A stretch of 64,000 nucleotides of DNA from NCBI GenBank assembly GCA_950022655.1, contig OX465579.1, positions 20,524,307-20,588,306 of the forward strand, written 5' to 3'. Each line of letters starts with the position of its first letter. The stretch's first letter is position 1. The position numbers and the translations under genes are program-made. The DNA is from Alentia gelatinosa (taxonomy: Eukaryota > Annelida > Polychaeta > Phyllodocida > Polynoidae). The notes under the pieces were generated by a model. It was not told the origin of the DNA, searched no databases, and saw nothing but the letters and a program-made list of their open reading frames with translations. Of the stretch, positions 47,171-57,584 are shown one piece after another.

Positions 47171-48057
47171 AGTCGTAATCTCCTCGGACTAGACTCTACG
47201 GATATCACTACGCGTCTAATCCTCGGAGATTACGGCCGACTGTATCTTAAACCAGTTAACATTGCGTATATATATACACGTAAATTTATCAAACCTGATC
47301 TAATCAATACTTTAGATCCTACTTCCACATCTATTTCTAGCAAGAGCTCAGATCTGTGTGATTAAATATTTTAGCCAGGGAAACTGTGACTGAAGAGGAA
47401 TCGATTGGATTAGGGGAACATTGACTCCATTCGCTTATTCATCAGTAGCTTAGATTCTGAATGAGGGGTGTGATGTATCTTTTTAAAAACACAGATTTGA
47501 TAACATTGAAGGATGAGGTGAATAGGGTCATAGAAAACATAAAACTATGTAGATTGAGTTAGGTTTTTTTTATATCTTTTTATTTAATCAACAATCTTTC
47601 CAGACATAAGTAATCCCCGGTTAAGGCGTTCTTCCATACAGATGCTTACATTTAAAGACAATATCACAAAACAAAACAACAACTCCACAGGACTAGAAAA
47701 TTCACAAATGCCTCAGCATCTTATGATCTCTTTACATATTCATATGAAAATTCCACCAAGTACCATTTAGGATAGTCAATAGTTCCTTCTTGAATAAATC
47801 CCTCTAGATAACCGTTTTTGTGACTCTCTAATTCAATGTAGTGTACACAACTTGATCTGAATTTTCGCTCCACCGTTTGACAATCGACAGGAGATTTCTT
47901 CTCTCCTTAAACACCCTAAGTATTTGAGAGTCTGGAGATGATACTTAAGACGTGTTATTCATTACGATTTAATATATCCACCCAGTTGAGAGTTCGTTAT
48001 TGATAAAAATGTATAGTTCCTTATTCGTATGTAATATATCATTTGCTAAATAGGCAC

Positions 48058-48260
48058 TGCATCGAGATCTATAGCTGCTGAAAACATGCCATGTGTTTTG
48101 GTTGCGGAGTAATCTCACGAGGCAAAGCAGAGTGAGATTACATAACAAACCAAACGAATGACATATTTTCAGTGACCATGGATTGCATGGACCATTATAT
48201 CACCCCTATTACTGACAAATTGGCTAATATTTGCGGTATTATCCCACATTGAGTATATTT
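48058..48260. repeat. foldback repeat, family A copy 2
   Basis: Arms 48078-48118 and 48132-48172 (CTGAAAACATG...GTAATCTCAC and its imperfect complement) flank the loop GAGGCAAAGCAGA. A tail follows with ATCACCCC, ACTGACAAATTGGCTAATAT. The left arm is the same as that of 53776-53815. Confidence 0.8.
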
Positions 48261-49078
48261 ATCTGACCACAAATTGAGTGGGGACGAGGCCTAGGCCCGT
48301 CCCTTTCCCAATCCTTATGGTGAAGGGCGTAAGCATTTCCCTATATTTTACCACATTGGTTACCTAATGACTGTTAGTTAGTTGTGCGTGCGTGATAAAT
48401 AGTTTTCTAGTGATCGAACTTTCTCCCCTGACTGTCTGTTTGCTTATATACGCATATTTCTTTATATAAAAATCTGCTTTGTTAGAGTTTCATAGAAGCT
48501 AGTATATGTAGAGTAAGAAGAATATAACCAGGAGCAAGTTCAATGTCCATTTTCAATTGAAAAAGCAAGTGGGTGAGACTTTTAAGTGGGCTGGCAAGGA
48601 CAGGGTCCCTACAGTCACCCCCAAACTGGCACTCTAATCTGAGTGGCCAACTCTTGCACTCTATTTTCAATTGATGACATCGGCTGTAGATTCCCTGGAC
48701 TTCTGTGCCTCCCATTGTATACCATCGTAAACGTAATCATGGAGCTACCTTGTGAAAACATGACAAGGCGCCCTATATATAGGGTCTGTGAGTATGCTCT
48801 AATGATATAGGAAGACATAGCTAGGGTGAATAAATGGATTCTGTTCCGTGTTTTTCTGTGTTGCAAATACCCAACGAGTTCAAGAAACGAGGTGCAGACA
48901 TTTCACGAGATTTACAAGGAACAGCCTCCCTTAATATGTCTCCCTATTGAGTGCGGGAAATGCACTCATATGCTGCCTAAAGGTTAAAATCGTCACTAAA
49001 TGTCATTAAATAAACACTTAGTTATGGATACCGTAATCTGCTACTAGAATAATAACAATGAATAAATGTAGTGATTAC

Positions 49079-49780
49079 ATTTTCAAATTTGATGGGACAG
49101 ACCTAAATACACTGTATTCAGACTGTCATATCTGATATAGTAGAGGAGCAAATCGCTTAAAAATGGGTAAAATTGATCCCCGAAAGTCTACTGGCTGAAA
49201 CTTGCCATATTAGTCAATCATGACCTCAGGAATCTGAATCTGATACTCGTTTGTACCAAAAAGTGTAGCATCATACTCGTTTCCATGGTAACAGAAGGAA
49301 AACAAAATTTAATACATACTGACACATAATACATACTTTTATAAGAAAAGGTAAATAAATGCATTTTTTCTGTTGGTAAAAATTTACATTTTTTGGCCAA
49401 AAGTGTAAAGTATGTCTATATGCCCTTTTCTGTTTTCTTGGAAGAATTGTTGCCATGGTAACATTCCAATTTGTGGGGAAACCCCCATTTTTGGTTTTCT
49501 CATGGTTATTAAAGTTGGATAAAAAGAATAATTTTATGAATGACACATATAAATTGATAAATTTAGCAATAACACACAGCATTTCTCTGTTTACCAATTT
49601 ATCTTTACAATGCATGTACATATAGAACTGTCAGATCTGATGGGAGAAACCTGACTGTATAGTATTGGAACTTCCATATGTGGTGGAACAGACCTTTCTC
49701 AATGGTATTTGAATTTCTACATCTGATGGGACAGACCTAACCTTAAAGCATTCAAATCATATCTATTCCAAAGAGAGGTA
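49079..49780. repeat. degenerate minisatellite split by a 470-bp AT-rich segment
   Basis: Units of about 45-50 bp centred on (A/T)TTTGATGGGACAGACCTAA or ATCTGATGGGA(C/G)A(G/A)ACCT occur at 49085-49140 and again as about three units at 49626-49770. The AT-rich block between them (49150-49620) carries two X-boxes and may be an insertion. Confidence 0.6.
49279..49462. promoter_or_regulatory. two RFX X-boxes 170 bp apart
   Basis: GTTTCCATGGTAAC (49279-49292) and GTTGCCATGGTAAC (49449-49462). The second is a full consensus match and the first differs at one base in its left half. Both lie inside the AT-rich block that interrupts the minisatellite. Confidence 0.5.
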
Positions 49781-49861
49781 AAAGTTCTGTAAAATTATTT
49801 AGGAGAACCACGCTCAGCCATTATAAATGGAAATAACGTTAGCTCCCAGTTTTAATATGCA

Positions 49862-49970
49862 CGGAAATCATTAAAAACGCCTTGTATTTACTGCCTCAAT
49901 TACGTATTAATTATACTTCATCACAATATGACGAACAGAATCCGTAAAGCTGGCCAGTAAGTGCGAAACA
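49862..49970. repeat. dispersed repeat, family H second copy
   Basis: GGAAATCATTAAAAACGCC and, about 80 bp on, AATCCGTAAAGCTGGCCAG match the same ordered blocks at 4974-5095. Confidence 0.6.
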
Positions 49971-51279
49971 TTCGCGTACAGATGTGTAATAATAACTCAA
50001 TGCGCACATACTTTACTGATATAACACGAGATAAACTCGTCGTCTCGGGAGAATTGCAAAGCCAGGGACGATGAACCATTAATTTACATTTCACCTCAGA
50101 GATTCATCCAGAGAGTTTGCTACACAAAACACATACACATATGTTTGTATTCCCGTCTGAAATCAATTATAAAACGTTATACTTCTTTTAAATACAAATG
50201 TCTCCGAAAACAAGAATGACTTTGCTCATAGCCACTTCGTTTCGAAATGTTTCATGAAATCCTAAGTAGAGATCTCTCATATTTGTGACATCTCTGCCAA
50301 ATTGAAATGTTACCATATGAGCAACACTAGCATTAGTAACACTATTCCTTTATATCACATGCAGCAAAGGAAACATCTTAGTGTCCTTATGACACTCTCA
50401 TCATCACAAAGGCTCACTAAAATGTCACGAACGGCTTTGAACAGCCTAGTTTATTATAACACTGACGTTGAAATAGCGATCCTTTGTCTTCTGATGTGCA
50501 ATCGGATTAAGGTTTTCCCAGGAGACGGGATAAACAATAGAACGTACAGAAAGTCATTCAGAAAATATTAATGGATGTGCTGCTTTCCTTTCAATCTACA
50601 GCATGGAAATCCTGATGACTTCGTGCTTTTTCTCCTTGGAATACAACTCTGTCGTGGGGACATCAAAAGCAACGGATCTATGGTTAACCCTTATGAATTC
50701 CTGATCTTCAATTATAATAAGATGCATATTTATTATCCATTGATTATAAAGTCCTCTGATGGGGGGCCAGTGAACCTCTACCTATTGTGTCAATACTGTT
50801 GGGAACCATAACCATTGATTACGAATTTTAACCCATTAATTACGGACTCGTAGCTATGGATTATGGGAAACTAGTCCCCTTATGCTGGAGAGTTAAAAAC
50901 GATGTCTTTACTAATAGACTACATGGTATAGCAATTCCTGAGTTTGATGTGTTCAAGAAGATGAATGATAGATACAACAAAGATGATTGTGTGGACAGGT
51001 GGCCCCGTAAACCACTTAACGTTGACTTAGCAATATATTTGCTAACTTTCCTGTATTACGACGAGTCAATCTCTCTTGATTTAAGGCCATCTGTCCACAA
51101 AACATCTATTATCGTCTACTTCGAGAAATTTCCACATATTCATTATATCCCTGCATTTGCTTTTTGATAATCGTGGCGCTGCTCCCTATACCATACATCT
51201 TCGTCTGTTAGTAAGTCAGATGTCAGACAGTAGGCCTGATAGTTATCATTAGTATATACCCATGACGCATATTATCGTA

Positions 51280-51595
51280 AAACTGGATGAGTTTCAATCT
51301 TGGCCACCGTATTCCACGACTGGAGTTTGGCATAGTGACTTCATGAGGCGAAGCCGAGTGAAGTCCGGAGCCAAAACTTCAGGAGTGGAATGCAGTGGCC
51401 AAGATTAAAACGAATCAGGTTTTGATTTTATCCTACCCTATCTCCTCGATTTTGGAATATTACGTGATAATAATGCTGTATGTCACTAGTGGCATATAAA
51501 ACTCCGTATGCCAGTCAGCGTGGCATACGGAAACCCAATGTTAAGCCTATGGGATTTTATATTAGGGGTAGGATAAATACTTTAGATACACCGTT
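51280..51595. repeat. foldback repeat, family A copy 3
   Basis: Long arms (TTCAATCTTGGCCACCGTAT ... GACTTCAT and GTGAAGTC ... GGCCAAGATTAAAA, about 51290-51345 and 51358-51412) flank the loop GAGGCGAAGCCGA. The tail ends with a second inverted pair (CTCCGTATGCCA / TGGCATACGG) and CAATGTTAAGCCTATGGGAT. The arms differ from the other copies but the loop and the terminal block are kept. Confidence 0.8.
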
Positions 51596-51707
51596 TTACT
51601 ATATAACAAAAATACTGTACAACCCAATTCCCACTAGATAATTTCGGAACATTGATGTACGTTTGTAGGCGGCAAGGGAACAGTACTTTGTCACAGGTGA
51701 GGTATCC

Positions 51708-52332
51708 TAAAGCGGGATTCACACATAGAGACTAATGTTCCTAAGACGGGGGTACTTCACACCTTCCCCCTGGTTTCAAACAATTCTCATTTGGTACAAA
51801 ATTCTCATGGCAAAGTGCTTTTACACACCAGGTACACAATCTCAGACATAGTCTCTATGAACACTCACCCTGGGACTTAAGTACCCTTGAGGTGAAGGGT
51901 GTGACAAACATGTAATCATGCTTGCTGGCCTTCTATTGGCTCACCAAAATGACCCTATAGATTTTAAACGTCTTTAAAGTGGAATTCACATGGTGGAATT
52001 CATGGACCTCACAGGGTTCATAATATCATGAAATTCTGTTTCTTTTTAAGCGGGATTCCCACGGAGAGACTAATGTACCTGACCTCCCATTGGCTAGGGC
52101 AGGTACTTAGTTGGCGACTCCACGCAGGTCCATAAAACCAAAATCTCATGGGATTCTGTATCGTGTTGGGGGTAATTGTCACCGACATTTGCAGGGGAAA
52201 AAATAAGTCTCAGGGAAATGAAACCCTACAATTTAGACGAGGAGATTGTGTTTGAGTACAGAATCTTAGCAGGATTTGTCTCAGATAAACACCCTGTGAG
52301 GTACATGAATCCAATTGTGTGAATCCCGCTTA
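51708..52332. repeat. inverted-repeat element, family E
   Basis: About 625 bp bounded by inverted ends: CTAAAGCGGGATTCACAC at 51708 and GTGTGAATCCCGCTTA ending 52332. A further internal end, TTAAGCGGGATTCCCAC, starts near 52047, so two elements are nested or in tandem. Internal blocks repeat in both directions (CATGGACCTCACAGGGTTC / CACCCTGTGAGGTACATG). A fragment lies at 4210-4345. There is no open frame of note, so this is a non-autonomous DNA-transposon-like element. Confidence 0.8.
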
Positions 52333-52793
52333 ACGCTGTCGGTGGTTGGCGGTTGGTGTGTCACCCATTTCCCACAGTATAACTCAGATTAGTGAGTCCT
52401 CCCCATTCCTAGGACTGTCTTAGTCAACAAGCGTTTATTTTATCAAACGATTCAACAGACCCCAGATTTAAGTTGACATAAATTTGAAAGGATTCTTTAA
52501 GGTGGTTTAATTCCTAATGACAGTTTCGTATTTAGTTTTTTTCCCTCTGACTATGTGAAGATGAAGGAAGTCATTATAATTATTTATCTCAATCTTTTAA
52601 TTTGTCTCCTTTTCAATTTCTTCCCTTCCAACTACGATATTGTATGCATAGCTAGCAGACTATTAGATTCTAATTTTCAAGCAATTAAAATTTATTTCGG
52701 AAAATCAATAGTGAACATCTTTTTAAGGCACTGAACCAATTTCCCTCTCCGGCAGCAGAGGTGTGAAAAGCGCGTCTGGTGGTCAGGTTTCTG

Positions 52794-52868
52794 CTTCCGG
52801 CGCCGCGCCGCATGCCGGGAATCCTATCAAGGTGTCAGCTGACGGATGTGACGTCATCAGCGGAAGTG
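52794..52868. promoter_or_regulatory. ETS / ZNF143-like / CRE / ETS cluster, promoter-like
   Basis: CTTCCGG (52794), GCATGCCGGGAAT (52810, minus-strand ZNF143/Staf-like TTCCCGGCATGC), TGACGTCA (52849, perfect CRE) and CGGAAGTG (52861) lie within 75 bp of CpG-rich sequence. This looks like a TATA-less, perhaps bidirectional promoter. No exon of a known gene follows on either strand, so a non-coding RNA or a distant first exon is possible. Confidence 0.45.
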
Positions 52869-53299
52869 CGGGCAGTAGGGCAGTGGAGATGGTGGCGGGC
52901 ACTCTCCCCGCAGATCTTTCGTGGTGCTTGGACTTCTCTACTTCAACCCAGATTCATGATACATAGGAACAGGAACTGAAACTGAATCAAGGCTACAAAA
53001 CAGTGAACTGTCAAACAGATTAAAAGTCAGATCATGAACATGGTGTGAGTGAGGAAAGAACATCAGTGATAAATTAGATTCAATGACATTCTACTAGTAT
53101 CTACTTTAAATGTAAGCTAGTCCAGTCTGCATCCGCAGTTCATGAAACTGCCAGTTCGAGCGAGCATATGGCTCTAGTTGACAAAAAACAATCCTGCAAC
53201 ACGAGATGTTTTCCAGTCGAGAAAGTAATCCCATTAATTGTGTCTGATTTGAGACCTCACATAACAGGAATAAGTGTATGTTGACTTTTTAATGCATAC

Positions 53300-53590
53300 A
53301 GAACATTGACTGGTTTCAGATAACAGCTTTCCATAATTGACATCATGCCATTTCTGACCATTTTTGACCTCTCCCCTCGTCATGTTTCTGTTATATACCC
53401 ATATTATTGTTGGTCACGGAGACTAGAACCCCCTCTCCCTACTGCATGACGCCATTTATGGAAGTCCCCATACAAACGGTTATATGCTCCGGGGAGTTGA
53501 CGCATAGTAATACCTAGGCAAATATGAATACATTGCATAGAGTCAACTCGGTGGAGCATACGACCGTTTACATCTGAAACCAATCAATAT
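53300..53590. repeat. foldback repeat, family B copy
   Basis: Arms at 53476-53501 (ACGGTTATATGCTCC, GGAGTTGAC) and 53541-53580 (GTCAACTCGGTGGAGCATAC, GACCGTTTACATCTGAAACC). The left outer block TTGACTGGTTTCAGATAAC (53303) is separated from the arm by about 150 bp, suggesting an insertion into the left arm. Same family as 5325-5480. Confidence 0.8.
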
Positions 53591-53759
53591 CATATTCATT
53601 ATCAACCTTTCATCTTAATATGTACTTCGTCGATCACCTGCTAAGTGATATTTTTGGCCTTACTTATCCGTATGCACGCTTTATCGCAACCCATCGCACA
53701 TAACATAGCACCCTTCAAATTGCTCAGAAATTACAAGATATGAAATTGAGACCTTAGTG

Positions 53760-54000
53760 CAGAGATACTAAGAAGAAACTGCATCGAGATCCATAGCCTC
53801 TGAAAATATATGACATGAGTTTTGGTTGTGGAGTAATCTCACAGGGCAGTAGCTATAGATCAGATTTTATCTTACCCATACCAATGACTGATTGGCTAAA
53901 ATTAGTGACACCATCCACAATGGGTATTTATACCAACATTTCATGGGCATTGAATATCATGAGTTACCAATTTTAAGTCTGGGAAGAGATACCACGGCAC
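53760..54000. repeat. foldback repeat, family A copy 4, right arm lost
   Basis: TGCATCGAGATCCATAGC, TCTGAAAATA, TTTTGGTTGTGGAGTAATCT match the left arm of 48058-48118. The loop and right arm are decayed. The tail TTATCTTACCC, ATTGGCTAAAATTAGTGACA, TTTCATGGGCATTGAAT and TTTTAAGTCTGGG matches the tail of 46990-47125. Confidence 0.75.
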
Positions 54001-54071
54001 GCAGAGTGCACGATATATGCTTGGAGAGTGGGTGGTTGGGTGTGCCTCGGCTGTGATGAGATCCTTCCTCC

Positions 54072-54098
54072 AGGTGTGAGATTCACACCTAGGTGTGA
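54072..54098. promoter_or_regulatory. perfect palindromic T-box site with an extra half site
   Basis: TCACACCTAGGTGTGA (54083-54098) is a perfect 16-bp palindrome identical to the core of the classic Brachyury-selected site. A further half site AGGTGTGA lies at 54072-54079. It lies in a GC-rich, non-repeat block (54000-54240) that ends with CCCGGAAGT and TATGGCGGC (ETS- and YY1-like). An enhancer or promoter role is inferred. Confidence 0.6.
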
Positions 54099-54839
54099 CT
54101 CGGCCCCACCTGGAGACGGTGTCCGCTTGGCGCTGCTGATTACCTGCACCTGACAGACCAAATGGAGAACGTCGACACCCGACATCCATCGCCCGGAAGT
54201 AGCGTGCCCCGCTTACCGTATGGCGGCGCACCTTTTCTAACAAGCCCTACCTCGTATAGACTCCATTTCCTAAACGTGCAGATTCAAAACTCTTCTGGAA
54301 TTACTTCCTGGAGGTTAAATCAATCTAGATCAAGAATGCTTGTTCATTCTTAGGTCTGACATTTTGTTGTTCTAAGTGATTTATTCATTTCTGTTCGAGA
54401 AACAGATCTTTCAATGAATACAAGAGTAGTTGTATCGATCAGGCTCTTTCTTCAAGGATGGAGGAATAAATGATAAGGTGATACGATGTGAAATAGCGAA
54501 AATCACATATTTATAACAGTTGACTAAGCTGATTACACGTGATATTTGTTCTGGCAGAGAAGTCGCATCGGGTTTTGCCTTCTGAGGGAGGTTGCAGTAT
54601 TCCTATTTATTACCCACCTAATACGGAGTCTGCATGCTAAGCCTATGGAGACTCCAGATCGCTACTGAGTAGAGTATGGACCTCCGGATTCTCCAAGAAG
54701 AATACGGTTTTTTGGGCCACCTGACGGGCATTATAGGTACTAATTTATATAAACTATGCACGGCGCTTGGGTCGAATTTTTAATCATTTACAAGATTTGT
54801 TCCTTATAATTAGTCGAAAGGTGAGTAATAAATACAACA

Positions 54840-54973
54840 TTACCATGATTTCCATCTGTGTGGCCGTATTCTCCTTGTAGTTGACACTACGCAATACTCC
54901 TCGCTATCGCTCGTAGTTTTACTACGCGTCAACTACGCGGAGAATACGGCCACTCAGATCGAAATCATGGTAA
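54840..54973. repeat. foldback repeat, family B, nearly perfect hairpin
   Basis: A left arm of about 46 bp (ATTACCATGATTTCCATCTG, GGCCGTATTCTCC, GTAGTTGAC) is complemented by the right arm 54928-54973 (GTCAACTACGCGGAGAATAC, GGCCACTCAGATCGAAATCA, TGGTAAT). The 42-bp centre holds a further small inverted pair (ACTACG / CGTAGT). It shares block order with 53476-53580. A fragment of the outer end lies at 56543-56575. Confidence 0.9.
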
Positions 54974-55276
54974 TACATGTATTGTGTATATTATACCCAT
55001 TGGTGAACAATATATAGTTACATACTGCTGCTAGCAGCGCAGTAATTATGAGTTAAGTTCCAAGGCTGACGTTTTCGTCCCAGGCTGACGTTTACTTACT
55101 ATTTCGATGGGACTATGATGTCGCCATGACGTTGTCGTATCGCAACATGCATAGGAACACCCATAGTTGCTATGAAACCGGCGGGATGATAACATAGCGG
55201 TTAAGGTTACTCGATAAGGCTGGCCATGGCTTCTTGGACTATCGTAGGTAAAGAAATCTCTGTTTTTATCGATATT

Positions 55277-55453
55277 TAAGGATAGACAAGAATAAGGAAA
55301 TCAAGTTCCAAAGAAAATATGTCAAAGTTACTCAGCAAAGATCGAAAAAATTACTGACTTCGACAAAGGCCTTGGGCAGTCATTTTTTCGATCGTTTCCT
55401 CGTAACTTTGGCATACTTTCACCAGAACATAGTTTTCCTCTATTCCTATATAC
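55277..55453. repeat. foldback repeat, family C copy 1
   Basis: Arms of about 78 bp (55277-55356 and 55376-55453) are inverted. Right-arm blocks are TTCCTCGTAACTTTGGCATA, CTTTCACCAGAACATAGTTT and TCCTCTATTCCTATATAC. The centre is GGCCTTGGGCAGT. A second copy of the same family lies about 250 bp on, at 55608-55781. Confidence 0.85.
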
Positions 55454-55509
55454 CTATGGCTGTACACTCTATGCTTACACCACGCTCTGGGGGGTGGAGT
55501 AACTATCTG

Positions 55510-55563
55510 ATACTACCCAAGGTTGGTATACTACCCAAGGTTGCCGTATACTACCCAAGGTTG
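55510..55563. repeat. three tandem copies of TACTACCCAAGGTTG
   Basis: Units of 18-20 bp between the two family C hairpins: TACTACCCAAGGTTG, a spacer GTA, ACTACCCAAGGTTGCCGTAT and ACTACCCAAGGTTG. Confidence 0.9.
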
Positions 55564-55607
55564 ACATTTAGACCAATCAGATTGTCTCTTATTAAACCAC
55601 ATTTGAA

Positions 55608-55781
55608 GGTATATAGGAATAGGGAAACCAAGTACCAGTGAAAGGAAGTCAAAATTACTCGGTAAGGCTTGGAAAAATTACTGCCCGCGGCCAGGGCCTT
55701 GGGCAGTAATTTTTCCAAGCCTTACCTCGTAACTTTGACTTCCTTTCACCGGAACATAGTTTCCCTCTATTCTTATATACA
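55608..55781. repeat. foldback repeat, family C copy 2, nearly perfect hairpin
   Basis: Arms of about 78 bp (55608-55686 and 55700-55781) pair almost throughout. For example, GGTAAGGCTTGGAAAAATTA faces TTTTTCCAAGCCTTACC. The loop is only about 13 bp (GCGGCCAGGGCCTT region). It is the best-kept long palindrome in the window. Confidence 0.9.
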
Positions 55782-55914
55782 TATGGCCGTATGAACTACA
55801 AATAATGCCCACTCCTACCTATATTGTGTTTATAACTTTATGTCACCCAGTGACATGTGGGGTATGCCGTCACCTAATAATGTTAAATTTAGTCATTTTA
55901 AGGTATATAACAAC

Positions 55915-56030
55915 ACAAAAACAGACTGACTGTCATCGTATATCAGAGTATGTGGTATATGCTAATAATCTTATTTTATATACGACAGTAGGCCAGTTTC
56001 CGTATAATATGAATATTACCAGAGTCCTTT
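55915..56030. repeat. foldback fragment, family D-like
   Basis: AAAACAGACTGACTGTCATCGTATA faces TATACGACAGTAGGCCAGTTT in inverted orientation about 60 bp on. The ends resemble the CAGGCTGAC...GTCAGCCTG ends of family D. Confidence 0.5.
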
Positions 56031-56634
56031 GACCTGTTTAATACAGTAGACCAACAAAAGTACACGGTACGAGGAGACCTTGTAGGAGGGGTATCATTTA
56101 ACAATGATCAAGTTAAGATAGCAGGTATACGAGGCTCGTCGTGCATTCTCACCGCTACATGAAATTTGTGACCCATATTGTTTCATCCGAAAATGCAATG
56201 AGAATAATTTAACAAAAATCTTTTGCTATGCTAGTGCTAGCCGATGGAAGGTCGTCTAAAAATGTTGAATTAAATTTATCCATATTGCTCCTGGGTTTCG
56301 TTGCATCAGCAAACGCTGGGTAGGATGTTATTATGTGATCCTTTAGAATATCAAAAACAATTTTTCGCTGTAATACATAGGCGGTATGAAACACGATCTC
56401 TCTGACCTACATCCCTGAGTTGCTCAGTGTTTTGCTGTTGCTGCTCATGCTGGCTGAATACAGCGACACACGCGTGTCTTTGTACCTGCCCTGTTTCCGC
56501 TGCGTCCTCATACACACTCATACGTGTTGGTTACTACACAATATTACCATGATTTGGATCTGGGTGGTCGTATCACTAATAGCGTTACTGCTGAACCTAC
56601 ATGACATACATCTCGTGCAATTACAATGCCTTCT

Positions 56635-56930
56635 ATACGGAAACAGGGTTACTTTAGTTGTATATCAAAAATATGCTGTAAAATTGTCAAATAGATTTAC
56701 CCGATGCCAAAGGCAGAGGAGTATTCTTATGGGAAAAAAATACCAAGTATTTTTTATGTACAACTACATTTCGCCTGTTCTAGTATTATCCTATACCTTA
56801 AAATGGCTAAATCTTAAATTCCCCTGATATCTATTTGATGGCTGTACCCCATACGTCACAGCGTTAACTTCGACCAAAAATACGACATGGGTGGGAGTGG
56901 GCGGTAGACAGAGGTTTATGGTGATATCAA
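56635..56930. repeat. foldback repeat, family D copy 3
   Basis: AACAGGGTTACTTTAGTTGTA, GATGCCAAAGGCAGAGGAGT, TACAACTACATTTCGCCTGTT, CTTAAAATGGCTAAAT and GATGGCTGTACCCCATACGTCAC follow the same order as the copies at 20250 and 26489. The 135-codon frame crossing this copy and the family B fragment at 56543 is therefore spurious. Confidence 0.8.
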
Positions 56931-57584
56931 CTATGAGCAGACCATAATACTTAGAATGTACAAGTATAATATCTAAGTGAAAATGATAGAACCCTATTAA
57001 TTTCACTTACTTGGTTGTTTATTACAATGTAAGTATTAAGATGATGATTTCAAGATTGCAAGAATTTTTATTTATTTGGTATGCCGATATTGAATTCTTT
57101 ACCGGACTCATCTCATTCCCTTGAAGTATTCCATGGCGATACTGTAGTGGTTATGGCATTATGGAAATATAATAATAAAATCCATATTGGCGTTCCGACG
57201 GTTTTGATGACCATGTATACATGCAAAGTACTGACATCACATCACGCAATGGTGTACGTAATACAGAACACGAAAGCACTTTCTAATTCAGAAAAAAAGC
57301 ATAATTTGCATAGAGAAAAGCCTCAGACTTCCTGAATACCTTTAAGGTCCCTATTTAAAACATGCCCTTTCTCATGTGATTGGAAATGGATTCTGTGCCC
57401 TTTCCCTTGCGAACGGGCAGTGTATGGCGCCTATTAAAGTCTTCCATGGGGCCGTCCTCTTTTGATGTGTAGGTTTTACGGCCCATAGAGTGAATCGGAG
57501 GGGAGGTTGGGGCTGGTGAGATTCCAGGTTGTCTCTGCTACCTGACTGTCCGTTGCCGGGGTTAGGGCGGACACGCAGGGGTCG

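Noticed and set aside
50856..51167. 103-codon open frame with balanced composition
   Set aside because: No domain recognised, no splice or promoter context, and length is within chance expectation for AT-rich intergenic DNA. Left as unsupported.
54162..54353. 63-codon frame with a good start context (CCAAATGG) after the T-box palindrome
   Set aside because: Pro/Ser-rich at first with no recognisable domain and no clear donor. Mentioned only as part of the regulatory island.
55805..56032. Frame containing YANNLILY, reminiscent of a reverse-transcriptase active site
   Set aside because: The catalytic Asp pair is absent, the frame lies across a foldback fragment, and no other reverse-transcriptase motif is present.
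56420..56827. 135-codon open frame
   Set aside because: Overlaps a family B fragment and family D copy 3, so it translates repeats.
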